Position numbers and translations under genes: made by a program | Notes under the pieces: generated by a model | The model's input: only the letters and a program-made list of their open reading frames with translations | Told to the model about the DNA's origin: nothing | Database searches by the model: none | Assembly (NCBI GenBank): GCA_011391085.1 | Contig: JAABRD010000001.1 | Location: forward strand, 160,501 to 224,500 | Reading direction: 5' to 3' | Source of the DNA: Thiotrichaceae bacterium | GTDB lineage: Bacteria; Pseudomonadota; Gammaproteobacteria; Beggiatoales; Beggiatoaceae | DNA: 64,000 bases | Part shown: in pieces, positions 36,722 to 45,900 of the stretch | How positions within the stretch are numbered: the stretch's first letter is position 1 | How the letters are laid out: each line of letters opens with the position of its first letter

Positions 36722-36917
36722 AGATGACCCCATTACCGCCGAGATTCGTGCCATTCGACATCAGATTTCGGCAACTTATAACCATGATTTAACCCAGTTG
36801 TTAAATCATTATCAACAATTGGAACAAGAGTGGGTGACGCACGGGAAAATCGATTTTCCGGCTAGACAGGTGGCTACCCACTCTGCTTCTCTTTGTTCTA
36901 CACCATTGTCAGTTTGA
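36711..36917 (+). CDS. Small partner ORF of the PIN gene (possible antitoxin)
   Basis: 68 residues, MILKDDPITAEIRAIRHQIS..., acidic and helical, ending with a Ser/Leu-rich tail after IDFPARQV. Small proteins with an EI(R/W)xIRxxIxxxYxxD pattern are often found next to PIN genes. It overlaps the PIN remnant stop by 11 bp. GGAGAAG lies 8 nt before the ATG. As its toxin is broken, it may be an orphan antitoxin. It resembles only in layout the 69-residue partner at 37826. Confidence 0.55.
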   Translation: MILKDDPITAEIRAIRHQISATYNHDLTQLLNHYQQLEQEWVTHGKIDFPARQVATHSASLCSTPLSV

Positions 36918-36987
36918 AGTGCATGTAAAGTGGGCAAGTGTTTTTTTGCCCCATACTCATCAACTTTTTCAGGGGAGGATAACCAAC

Positions 36988-37236
36988 ATGTCTAACACTC
37001 TCATTCCCAAACCAACCATTTTGAAGAATCGCCATCACGCGCCCAAACCTACCACCGCCGAAGATATTCGCAGAGATGTGGAATGGCTTCAACAACATCA
37101 TCAAGAGTATCAAGGACAATGGATAGCCCTTCACAAAGGTGTCTTGTTGGGGGCCAATAAAAGTTTAGTGGCACTCCATAATACCATAGAGGATGCGGGA
37201 CAATTGAAGAAGGCTTTATTTATCAGCCTCGCCTAG
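36988..37236 (+). CDS. Small DUF5678-like protein
   Basis: 82 residues. The C-terminal half (QWIALHKGVLLGANKSLVALHNTIEDAG) fits the DUF5678 pattern (WVAL..g.v...g.s...l....). The N-terminal part (IPKPTILKNRHHAPKPTTAEDIRRDVEWLQQHHQEY) is helical. ATG 36988 is preferred over an upstream frame because GGGGAGG lies 9 nt before it. The next gene starts 13 bp after the stop, so the pair is probably co-transcribed. Confidence 0.55.
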   Translation: MSNTLIPKPTILKNRHHAPKPTTAEDIRRDVEWLQQHHQEYQGQWIALHKGVLLGANKSLVALHNTIEDAGQLKKALFISLA

Positions 37237-37249
37237 ATTTGGGAATCGT

Positions 37250-37723
37250 ATGAATAATCGCTATGGTCATTCTCAAAAATTGATTCAGAGGTATACAGGC
37301 GGTGCTTATTTACGATTTCTGTATGAAATTGGCCAACATAAACTGATTACAGGAGTAGAATGCGAATTTCCGAACATTCAACACCCACAGATGGCTTTGT
37401 TAGACACAGGGGCTGAATTATCCATCGTGAGTGGTGAAGTTTATCAATTATATTTCCAGAAACAAGTTTTCTTAGGTACGCCTGTCGGGACCACCAGTAT
37501 TCATACCAGGCTTGGCACTTTTAAAGGAAGTCTCTATCGTGTCGAAGTGGAATTAACTGCCCATTGGGGGGAACCATTAACAGTGGAAGGTACTTTCCTC
37601 TTTTGCGAAGCCTGGAATGGGCCTACCGTCTTGGGTCTTCAAGGTTTTTTAGAACGGATTCGGTTTGCCATTGACCCGAATTATGAACAGGTGGGAGGTA
37701 TTTATTTTGCGGCAACGGATTAG
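37250..37723 (+). CDS. Retropepsin-like aspartic protease fold protein
   Basis: 157 residues. MALLDTGAELSIVSGEV (48-64) carries the DTGA motif of single-domain aspartic proteases (Asp52); GTTSIHTRLGTFKGSLYRVEVEL and a late VLGLQGFLERIRFAID complete the retropepsin pattern of flap and hydrophobic-hydrophobic-Gly. Such proteins act as dimers. There is no signal peptide, so it is cytoplasmic. It follows a DUF5678-like gene, an association seen in many bacterial genomes; whether it cleaves anything here is unknown. Confidence 0.65.
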   Translation: MNNRYGHSQKLIQRYTGGAYLRFLYEIGQHKLITGVECEFPNIQHPQMALLDTGAELSIVSGEVYQLYFQKQVFLGTPVGTTSIHTRLGTFKGSLYRVEVELTAHWGEPLTVEGTFLFCEAWNGPTVLGLQGFLERIRFAIDPNYEQVGGIYFAATD

Positions 37724-37728
37724 CCTTT

Positions 37729-37812
37729 GTAGGGTGGGCAAGTGTGTGTGGCTCGCCAATTAAGGGCCTGAATGGTGGGTAAACCAAAGGACGTTTGCCC
37801 ACCCCTACAGGT
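37729..37812. repeat. gtagggtgggcaa...ttgcccacccctac palindrome
   Basis: gtagggtgggcaagtg (37729) and gacgtttgcccacccctaca (37792) are inverted. Related cgtttgcccacc units occur at 49685-49698. It sits between convergent genes. Confidence 0.7.
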
Positions 37813-37825
37813 CTGAGGTTCAGTT

Positions 37826-38035
37826 TCAAGAGGAGGAATCCATCTTTTGTAGTTTCGACGACCCGTTTCCAAGCGGTACCAGTTTGAAACCATGAGAGAA
37901 TAAAAATCTCTCCACCTCCTGGTGAATGAAAGCGATTTCTTCGGTAGCTGACATGCCGGCACCAGTTTGTTTGAGTTGTTCCCGCCATTCCCAAACTTCG
38001 GCCACAGCGGAATCGATGAGAGAATTATTCATCAT
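37826..38035 (-). CDS. Small partner ORF of the second PIN gene
   Basis: 69 residues, MMNNSLIDSAVAEVWEWREQL..., helical with an EEIAFIHQEVERFLFSHG segment. It starts 11 bp inside the end of the PIN gene upstream, the same overlap as at 36711-36721. It is likely the antitoxin or a partner of that gene. The family is not recognised by name. Confidence 0.55.
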   Translation of the reverse strand: MMNNSLIDSAVAEVWEWREQLKQTGAGMSATEEIAFIHQEVERFLFSHGFKLVPLGNGSSKLQKMDSSS

Positions 38036-38477
38036 CAGTTACCTCCATTGGAGTTAGCATGACTAGGGGTTTATTATAACCATTGGTGAAATTAAAGGCT
38101 TGTACTTTCCGTTGGCGATTTAAGTTGGCTATATGTCGCAGATTCCAACTGACTATCACATCGAGTTCGTGAACCGTCGCTATTGCAATATGTTGTGCAT
38201 CGTAACCAGATTTTGGTGGTAGAATCTGGTGTGTCAAATAGGTGTTAGCTAACTCGTAAGACATGGGGTCTAAAGGAAGCACCTGGGGTTGATGCGTGTT
38301 CATCAAACCCAGTAGTTGAATTTGTCTCTCCAAAGTAGCATTCTGAATTTCTTCTAACACTACTTCTGACACGTAAAGGTCAAAGTGGCGACTAGGTAAG
38401 TTTACTCCATGATAACTTCCAATCGCTTCCCAAACAAATTGGCTATTTGTTCCAGCAGATTCAAAGTAGGGTTGCAA
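38025..38477 (-). CDS. PIN-domain protein lacking its N-terminus
   Basis: The homologous part begins at about 38400 (LPSRHFDLYVSEVVLEEIQNATLERQIQLL) and includes GYDAQHIAIATVHELDVIVSWNLRHIANLNR, the C-terminal PIN core with an acidic Glu and Asp. The usual first ~40 residues (Y.DTSV) are missing; the upstream residues in this frame only overlap hicB in another frame. No credible start is seen, so the true start is unclear and the gene may be a pseudogene. An N-terminal PIN fragment of a related gene lies on the other side of hicAB at 39078-39217. Its 3' end overlaps the small partner ORF. Confidence 0.6.
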   Translation of the reverse strand: MQPYFESAGTNSQFVWEAIGSYHGVNLPSRHFDLYVSEVVLEEIQNATLERQIQLLGLMNTHQPQVLPLDPMSYELANTYLTHQILPPKSGYDAQHIAIATVHELDVIVSWNLRHIANLNRQRKVQAFNFTNGYNKPLVMLTPMEVTDDE

Positions 38478-38815
38478 GTTTGGGGATTTTCCAGTTGTTG
38501 GTAAACTTGTGAAGAAACGTGGAGTCGCTTGGCAATTTCTTCAACACCGCGATGACCACGCCATTTCCTGAGATAATAAGCCAATTCAATGGCAGGTGAC
38601 ACATAGATTCGTTGCAAATTATCGCCTTCTTGACGGGAGGGGGCTGGTGGTAGCAAGCCGCGGGCAATATCCACCTCTAAACATCCATTCAAGGCTTCGC
38701 TGGCGTGTTGAATAGCTTCCGCAAAGGTGTTACCATAAGTGTTAATAGAGTCAAGGTCTGGAAAACTGACTAAGTAAGTATCATCCATGGCTTGAATCTC
38801 TGCTAAGTAGTACAT
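38402..38815 (-). CDS. hicB: HicB-family antitoxin
   Basis: 137 residues. The N-terminal HicB domain (MYYLAEIQAMDDTYLVSFPDLDSINTYGNTFAEAIQHA) is a degenerate RNase H fold; the C-terminal part (VEEIAKRLHVSSQVYQQLENPQTCNPTLNLLEQIANLF) is a DNA-binding helix-turn-helix, so it should repress its own promoter. It would neutralise HicA. AGGAGGT lies 6 nt before the ATG. It follows hicA by 11 bp on the same strand, the usual toxin-first order. Confidence 0.88.
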   Translation of the reverse strand: MYYLAEIQAMDDTYLVSFPDLDSINTYGNTFAEAIQHASEALNGCLEVDIARGLLPPAPSRQEGDNLQRIYVSPAIELAYYLRKWRGHRGVEEIAKRLHVSSQVYQQLENPQTCNPTLNLLEQIANLFGKRLEVIME

Positions 38816-38826
38816 AGTACCTCCTA

Positions 38827-39012
38827 TTATTGTTTAAGTCCAGCTTGTTTGAGAATAGTGGAAACTAAATGAGGATGAAGGTCTTTAGCACCATGTACTG
38901 GTATCGGAATGGAACGGTGTCCAGCCTTGACCAGAATGTGATGAGAACCCTTGATTCTATCTAATTTCCAACCCTGTTTGGTTAAAATTTCGAGTAGTTC
39001 TTTTCCATTCAT
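38827..39012 (-). CDS. hicA: HicA-family mRNA interferase toxin
   Basis: 61 residues. A double-stranded-RNA-binding-fold toxin: ELLEILTKQGWKLDRIKGSHHILVKAGHRSIPIPVHGAKDLHPHLVSTILKQAG, with the catalytic His in GSHHI. It would cleave mRNA and is held by HicB. The operator expected for HicB should lie just upstream (39013-39034), close to a gtagggtgcg repeat. No clear ribosome binding site. Confidence 0.87.
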   Translation of the reverse strand: MNGKELLEILTKQGWKLDRIKGSHHILVKAGHRSIPIPVHGAKDLHPHLVSTILKQAGLKQ

Positions 39013-39034
39013 GGGGAAACCGCTTCGTTCTAAG

Positions 39035-39217
39035 TTAAAGTAGGGTGCGTCCCACGCACCGTTTGAAAAATCGCACCATTCCTGAAATATATAGTTCTAA
39101 CTGGTCGTTTGGCAACGAATGAAAGAATTGTTGCGTCACGGCCCGTTTTTCGGGCGAGTCCTCAACAGAGTAGAAATTCCAAACCGACGTTTCTAAGTAA
39201 AGTTTGAGTTTTTTCAT
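39035..39217 (-). pseudogene. N-terminal fragment of a PIN-domain toxin gene
   Basis: MKKLKLYLETSVWNFYSVEDSPEKRAVTQQFFHSLPNDQLELYIS is the start of a PIN toxin (YLETSVWNF). After about residue 46 the frame runs into a gtagggtgcgtcccacgcacc-type repeat (39041-39082) and ends. The rest of the gene is absent. It overlaps by sequence with the N-terminal edge of the fragment at 38025, so the two come from related but different genes. Confidence 0.72.
39041..39082. repeat. gtagggtgcgtcccacgcacc unit at the PIN fragment break
   Basis: The palindromic gtgcgtcccacgcac core lies exactly where the PIN fragment loses homology. A second copy is at 39282-39302. These and the 23922 copy form a small REP-like family. 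Confidence 0.65.
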
Positions 39218-39939
39218 AGTGAGTGATGAGGGTCGTTACACAGGTGAGTATAACATTCCTCCTTTAGCCAATGCAACTCCCGTAGGGTGCGTCCCACGCA
39301 CCTTTCCCCAACTTTGCCAATTTTGACCTTTCGTCTGTCAGTATGTTATATCATAATACCCCTAAAACCAAACCTCAATTACCCCAAATAGCAAGCCACT
39401 AACAGCCGTTGTTCAGTTGACTGGGATTTCAGGTAATACTATTAAAATCAAATAGTTACCTATATTAGAAATTTCCCTTTGAAAATATTTTATTTGTGTT
39501 TTATTGACTTTTTTAGAAATGCCCATATATACTTGTGCGTATGTGCGGAGCCTATGAAATGCTTTGTTATTGAATGGGTATTGCTTTTGAACATTAGCCC
39601 ATTTTATTTAGACCATCAACTTGAACCATCCATTTGCTTTTGGTTTGATAGATGATGTGTAAAGAAACTATTGTATACTGAACTAAATTTTCTTAGAGAT
39701 TAAGAGGGGATAAAACTGTGATGAATACTTCAATGTTTAAAGTGCCAATCATGGCCAGGCTACCCCCCTAACCCGGCTGGAGTGCAAAATGAAATTTGGC
39801 ACAAGAAGCTGGAGTACAAAATGAAATTTTGCTAAAGTAAGGATTGGCTGACTCGACACCCTACACGGCTAAAGTCCGCCAGCCCGCGGTTTTATTACTC
39901 TCATTCACTTAAACTTACATATTTTGGAGGAACACAGGT
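39218..39939. other. AT-rich intergenic region before the giant secreted protein
   Basis: No convincing gene. It contains a gtagggtgcgtcccacgcacc unit (39282-39302) and a long AT-rich tract (39420-39720). A 16-codon frame with a good ribosome binding site (AGAGGGG, ATG 39721, stop 39769-39771) could be a truncated gene start. Two direct copies of agctggagt-caaaatgaaat-type sequence lie at 39777-39830. The GGAGG at 39924-39928 serves the next gene. Confidence 0.55.
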
Positions 39940-42900
39940 ATGCAATCGTACCAATCTCAACGTGCCCCGTCAAGTGGGGGCACTTTTAATAACCAGCCAC
40001 GCCGTGTCCCGTGGCGAGACTCTCTCGCTTGTTGGTTATCGGTAATGTGGCTATCTATCTGCACGGCCTGCCGTCTCAGTATGCGGCAAGGGCAGGCGGT
40101 GTGGCGTGTCTTTTGGAGTTCGACTTTGGTCGGCAATACAAAACGTGCTGATGGACCATCGGCGCGACAACGGGAGAATTTTCCCCTACAACGGGCGGAC
40201 GGTTTTGCCCAAAAACTAATCGCAGGGTGGCTTGCGCTATCTATGGCGATGCTGAAAACTCGAAAAGGTGTGGTTTCGAAACTCCTTGTTGCCGCCGCAA
40301 TTTTGACGGTATTGTTTCCCTCAAACTTGGTGTTTGCGTTTTATCCCGTGACACACGAAGAAGTTACAGACTCGGCTATAGATAGTTTGGGTATCAATGC
40401 CGCAACGGAATTGACTAAGCGGTTTTCCAATACAGCTAAGTCCTTGATTTCTGGTTATAACTCCAGAACGGATAGAGGGGACATATTACTAAGCAACACT
40501 GGAAATACAACATTATTTAACACTCCATCCGCCCATTGTGATAGCGAGGAGATTTGGGAGTGTTCTTGGAGAGTTTTGGCTTATAGGGACAGAGCCGTAG
40601 CCGCCTTTAAAAAGATTATGCAAAATCAAGCTAATCCTGGATTTAAGGTAAACATAAACGTCATTGAACAGGTTAAGGATAACAACGGTTTACCTGTTAA
40701 GGATGAAAAGGGTTCTTACGTTTATGAATCAAAGGCCATGCCTCTTTCAGATTATCCCCATTTTTATATTGGTAGCGCTCTGCACACACTCCAAGATTTT
40801 TATGCTCATTCAAATTGGGTTGAGCTAAAGCTAAAAGGTGTGATAAATGAAGAAGTATCAAAGATAGGAGGAGGGGAGATAGGAGCATCAGTAAAGGACG
40901 ATATTTCCGCTGCAAGACGGATTGTCCCTAATAAGGAGACTACAAAGGAGACTACAAAGGAGACTACAAAGGAGACTACAAAGGAGACTACAAAGGAGAC
41001 TACATGTGATGCTAACGCTCTCAGTTATGCAAAACTCACCGAGAAAGGGTTAACACGTTTGACAAGTGGGTATTATCCTGATACTGATACTCCAAAAGGT
41101 AAGTGCGCGCATGGTGGTTATCCTGTTCTCGCAGATGATACTGGCATAAATAAAGATGATCTTCTTAGATATGAATCTGGGAATTCTTGGGGAGAAAGTA
41201 ATAATGACTATTTCATGATAAATGGAATAGCTTATGCCGATGCATACAATGGGGCTCATGAGGCTGCGATAAAGCACTCAGAGATGTTCTTAAATGCTTT
41301 GTTGAAACATATTCAATCTACCCAAATGGGGGAAACTGATTTAATAAGATACAAAAATCTGGGTATTCTTATTTCACCAGAAAAGAAAGTAAATGTACTT
41401 GCAGACAGTAATTATCTTCCTGCAAAAAGCGGCACACTTGGGCGCGAGTATGGTGCAATGGAGGAAGGTCTTCATGAGACGCTCTCTGAGCCTACCTACA
41501 AAATGTACACGGAGATAAATAAAACCAATCCTCAAACAATGCTAGTAACGAATAACGCTTCTCTGGCAGATTTGATGAGTACCCTTACCGGGACAGCCAC
41601 CGACAGTACTGGGACAACTACTCCCACTGGAGATGGTTTAGCGCTACCAGAATATGTTCCTGGAGACGAAAAAACAGCGATAACCCTCAATGACGGTTCT
41701 GTGGCAACCAGTTGTACATTTACGGACGTAGTGCAAACTGAATACTATGCAGAGGGCGTTAATGCTTTTTGTAGTGCTGGTATTTTGATAGGCTATTCCG
41801 AAAATGGTCAGCGGATATTCAAACCGACTCAAACAGCTACTCTGGCTGAAGTACTCAAAGTCCTTTTATTTGCCAGCGACTATGCGCGTGTTGGTGAACT
41901 GAGTGCGGCCAGCAATCCGTGGTATCAATTTTTCTTGGATGATACCGTGATAAAAGGACTGAATCTTGGCGGATTAGACATAAACAGTAATGTGTTGCGT
42001 CGCCAAGTAATGGGATGGGTCGCGACATTGTTTTATGACTATACTGGTAGCGACCCCGTAGCCTTTCTTGTGAGTAAAGGTGTTACCAGCGGCACCAATT
42101 TGGATGCCAATATCAATCGCGCTGAAACCGTAACCCTGGCTTATCGCGCCGCTAAAAATGCCAATAAATATATATTTTATGGCTTGCTAGGGATGCCTAC
42201 TCAAACATTAGCCACTGCTACCAATATAGGACAAGCTGTAGCAAGCAGCGCCTTAAACAATGTTGGAATGAGATACCCTTACATAGACTCAACCGCAACC
42301 TATTGCGCCAGATTTGTCCGCAGTATGTTTGAAAAGCCCGTTGTTACAACGTGGCTGGATGCGAAAGATATATGTAATTACTACGGAAATGCCGGCTTGA
42401 TGCACAGTGACACCAGTCCACCCGTTGGCGCCGCAATCTGTTATAAACCTGCGGCTGAAACCAATGGAAATCATGGTCACATTGCCGTTGCAACAGGTGG
42501 TGGAGAAGAAGTCAGTGCCACCAGCACTAAATCGGGTGTTACTAAACGACAAATCGTTTTCGGTACTGGCTATCAAGGTTGGATTAGTCCAGAGGATTAT
42601 AACAACAATTATCCATCTGGTACCTCAGCCCGTCATGCCACTCGCACAGTACGTTCGGAGTTGACCACGCAACCGGCGACCGATGATGTCTGTAATAAGC
42701 CGGTTATGCAGGCACTCTACAATGCGGTTATTGCCCATCAAACCCCTGGGTCGGTGTATTTGTTTACCGATGCCAGTGCTAATGATGCACAATTCAGCAA
42801 TGCCGTGACCGCTGTTGCTAAAGAACACAACATCAACATCTATCCTGTCATAACGGATAAGTGTTCGCCTGGCATGAAGACTAATGCCGAGTTGATAAAA

Positions 42901-45900
42901 CTCGCACAAGAAAGTGGTGGACAGCTATTCCAAACTCCACAAACGGGTGAAGGACTGGCGGGCATCTTGGAAACTCAAAAAGCGGCCATTACAGAAGACT
43001 ATGAACCGCTGTTGATGGTGCGAGACACACTAGCCAGTGGCGAGAAAAATTACCGTGTGCCAGTGGATTCCACCTTACAGGATTTGATTGTCACAGTGGG
43101 CTTGGCAGAGAATGGTCTTATTCATCTGTTCACTCCCAATGGACAAGAGGTTGCCACAGAAAGCAATGCCACAGTAACGCCATTACCCAATGGGCAAATT
43201 ATTCGTATCAGTCAACCGCAAACGGGTGACTGGCATTTACAAATCACCGGTGCCGGCGAGTTTACTGCTTCGGTACGTGGACATAGCGATATTCAGATAA
43301 TGGATTTCAACGTGGTGGAATTTCGCGGTGTTCCTGCACGCGGCGGTTTGTTCCCGATTAACGGCTTGCCAGTGGCCAATACCGAATCTACCATTTTGGT
43401 AGATTTACTTGGTTCATTTGCCAACGCACAAATGCAACTGCGGGCCGAAAACGGAGAGGTTCTGCAAACACTGAATATTAATCCCACGGAAGCGGGAGAA
43501 TATCCAGCTAAATTGACCTTGCCTTCCCAAGCCAGTCGTGTATATTTAACTGGTACAGACAGCAACGGTCACGAGTTTCTTCGTGCTTATCCACCTCTAT
43601 TGTCCGGTAAAAACGTGAAAGTAGAAGGTGTGCAAGCCGACCGAGAAGCTATCATTGGACGCACTTACAAGGCCAGTGTCCGTGTCACTAATGTCGGTGC
43701 CAGCGATACTTTCAGTCTGGTGGCAATTGACAATGCGAACCTGCCCGTTGCGATAACCCCCAATGCGCTTACCCTGGCAGCCAATGCTTCGGAAGTAGTT
43801 AATATTTCGTTGGACATACCAGCAGAGATGTTGTTGGGTATGCCCTTGCATCTGACGGTCCTCGCACAAAGCACCACCAATTCCGAAAACCACAACTACC
43901 TGAATATCGAAAGAGAAGTTCAAATCGATACAGATGGCGACGGTGTTTCAGATGAAATGGAACAGGGACCAATCGGCGGAGACACCAGTTACGATGGTAA
44001 TCAGGACGGCACCGCAGATTATTTACAAGCAGGTGTGGCCTCTTTACACACGTATGACTCACATGAGTATGTGACGCTAGTATCGCCGGACGGGAAGCCC
44101 CTGGCCAATGTAGTTGCAACAGCACCCACAGAGAATTTTGACATGTATCCGTTGGGTCTTCTCGATTATGCCGTGGATGGCGCCGGCCAAACGCGGCCAG
44201 TCGTCACGATCCCAGAAGGCAAAGGTTACTATGATATAGTGCAATTGGGGAAAACGATAGTGATTGATGGCAAACAAGAGACAGAAGGCAGTCCCGCCTA
44301 CATCATTGCCGGCACCGCCCAAAACCACCTCCTAATTTATACCCCACAAGGAGAACTCAAAGCCACGGTCCTCCTCGCCGATGGCAACCCCTGGCAAATT
44401 GCCACACTCAATGCCGATGACGACCCCGCCAACGAAATTGCCGTCGCCCAAAGTCAAACCCTGTACGAATTGACCGGTGAAGTGAGTGCTGCGACTTTAC
44501 CCAGTGGAGAACTCTTTATCATCAAAGCCGATGTGGACGGTGACGGTACCCCAGAAACCGTGAAAGGTTCAAACAATGCCGATGAAGTCATCATTGATGG
44601 CATTCCTCTGAAAGTCTTTGGCACCTCTGCGGACCTACGCCGTACCACTCGTAAACAAGGTGGCAACTCCAATTCTAATCCAGCCGGTGATAAAGGCAAG
44701 ATTGCGATTTGTCACAAAGACAAAAATACCCTATACTTACCTGAATCGGCCATCAGTGCCCATTTAGGACATGGTGACGCATTAGGTGAATGTGGCAGTC
44801 AACCAACGTCAACCCCAACCACGACGGATTCGGCAACAGAAAATACCTCGACCAATATCCCAGCCCCTGACACCACTCCGCCACCTGAAACGGCACCTAA
44901 CCCGGTACCCACTAACCAACCAGAAACTCAAGTCACCTTCTGCCACGACGGTTCAACCATTAACGTGCCTGAATCCGACGCCCCCGCACATCGAACCCAC
45001 GGTGACCAAGAAGGGGCTTGTCCCACCCTCTTCATTCATGGCGTCAACGAAGGCGCCGGCGATGTCAATGGCGATGGTATTGCCGAAGTCGTGGCCGCGA
45101 TGGCCACCCAAGGTAGCCGTGTGGAAGTGTATGCCAATGGCCAATTGACAAATAATTTTGACGCCTTTATAGGTAGCCGAGGTGTCCTAATTGCTGTCGG
45201 CGATGTCGTTGGAGACTCCCTAGCCGACCTCGTCACTGCCGAAGTGAATGGTCTGGAAATCAGAATTTTCAACAGTGCAGGTGTGCAGTTGGGAAGTTTC
45301 CCAACCCCTGAAAATATTGTCAGCCTGGCAATTGCCCAAACTGCTGTAGTCACGCCTCCTCCCGTCGTGACACCACCCACCGCAGTGGCCACGGTCCCCG
45401 AAGCAATTGCACCTCTACCTGTCGTCACGACCCCTGAAGTGACCACGGTCCCCAGCGACAGTGCGCCTCCTCCAGTCGTCACCACACCCACTGAAGTGAC
45501 GCCACCCCCAGTAGCGGTTGCAACCTCTCCTGTCGTCACCACCCCCACTGAAGTGACCACGACACCTGCTGAAGTCACACCACCTCCCGTGATGACAACA
45601 CCCATAACCGAAGTTACGACACCTCCCGTAGTCACGCCGGCACCACCACCCATCGTGATTCTACCCCCCGTCACGCCTTGTCCCACCGACGGTAATTTGG
45701 ACGGAGTGTGCAATGCCTATGGCCAAACCATCAAAGTGACAGACATCTTACCTGGTGGTCAAGTATCTAATGGCATCTTAGAAGGCACTTTGAATAATCA
45801 AGGTTGGGTTTCTAACCTCACCCTCACCCCCACGGGCAAGTTAATCGGTGGAGTGGTCACCGGCTACGTCAAAAACCAAGGTGTGATGCTGGATTTTGAG

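Noticed and set aside
39721..39771. 16-codon frame with good ribosome binding site
   Set aside because: Too short to judge; could be a truncated gene start or chance, so noted only in the gap entry.
45036..45713. 225-codon antisense frame in the giant gene
   Set aside because: Gly/Val/Thr-rich complement of the Pro/Thr/Val linker; no independent evidence.
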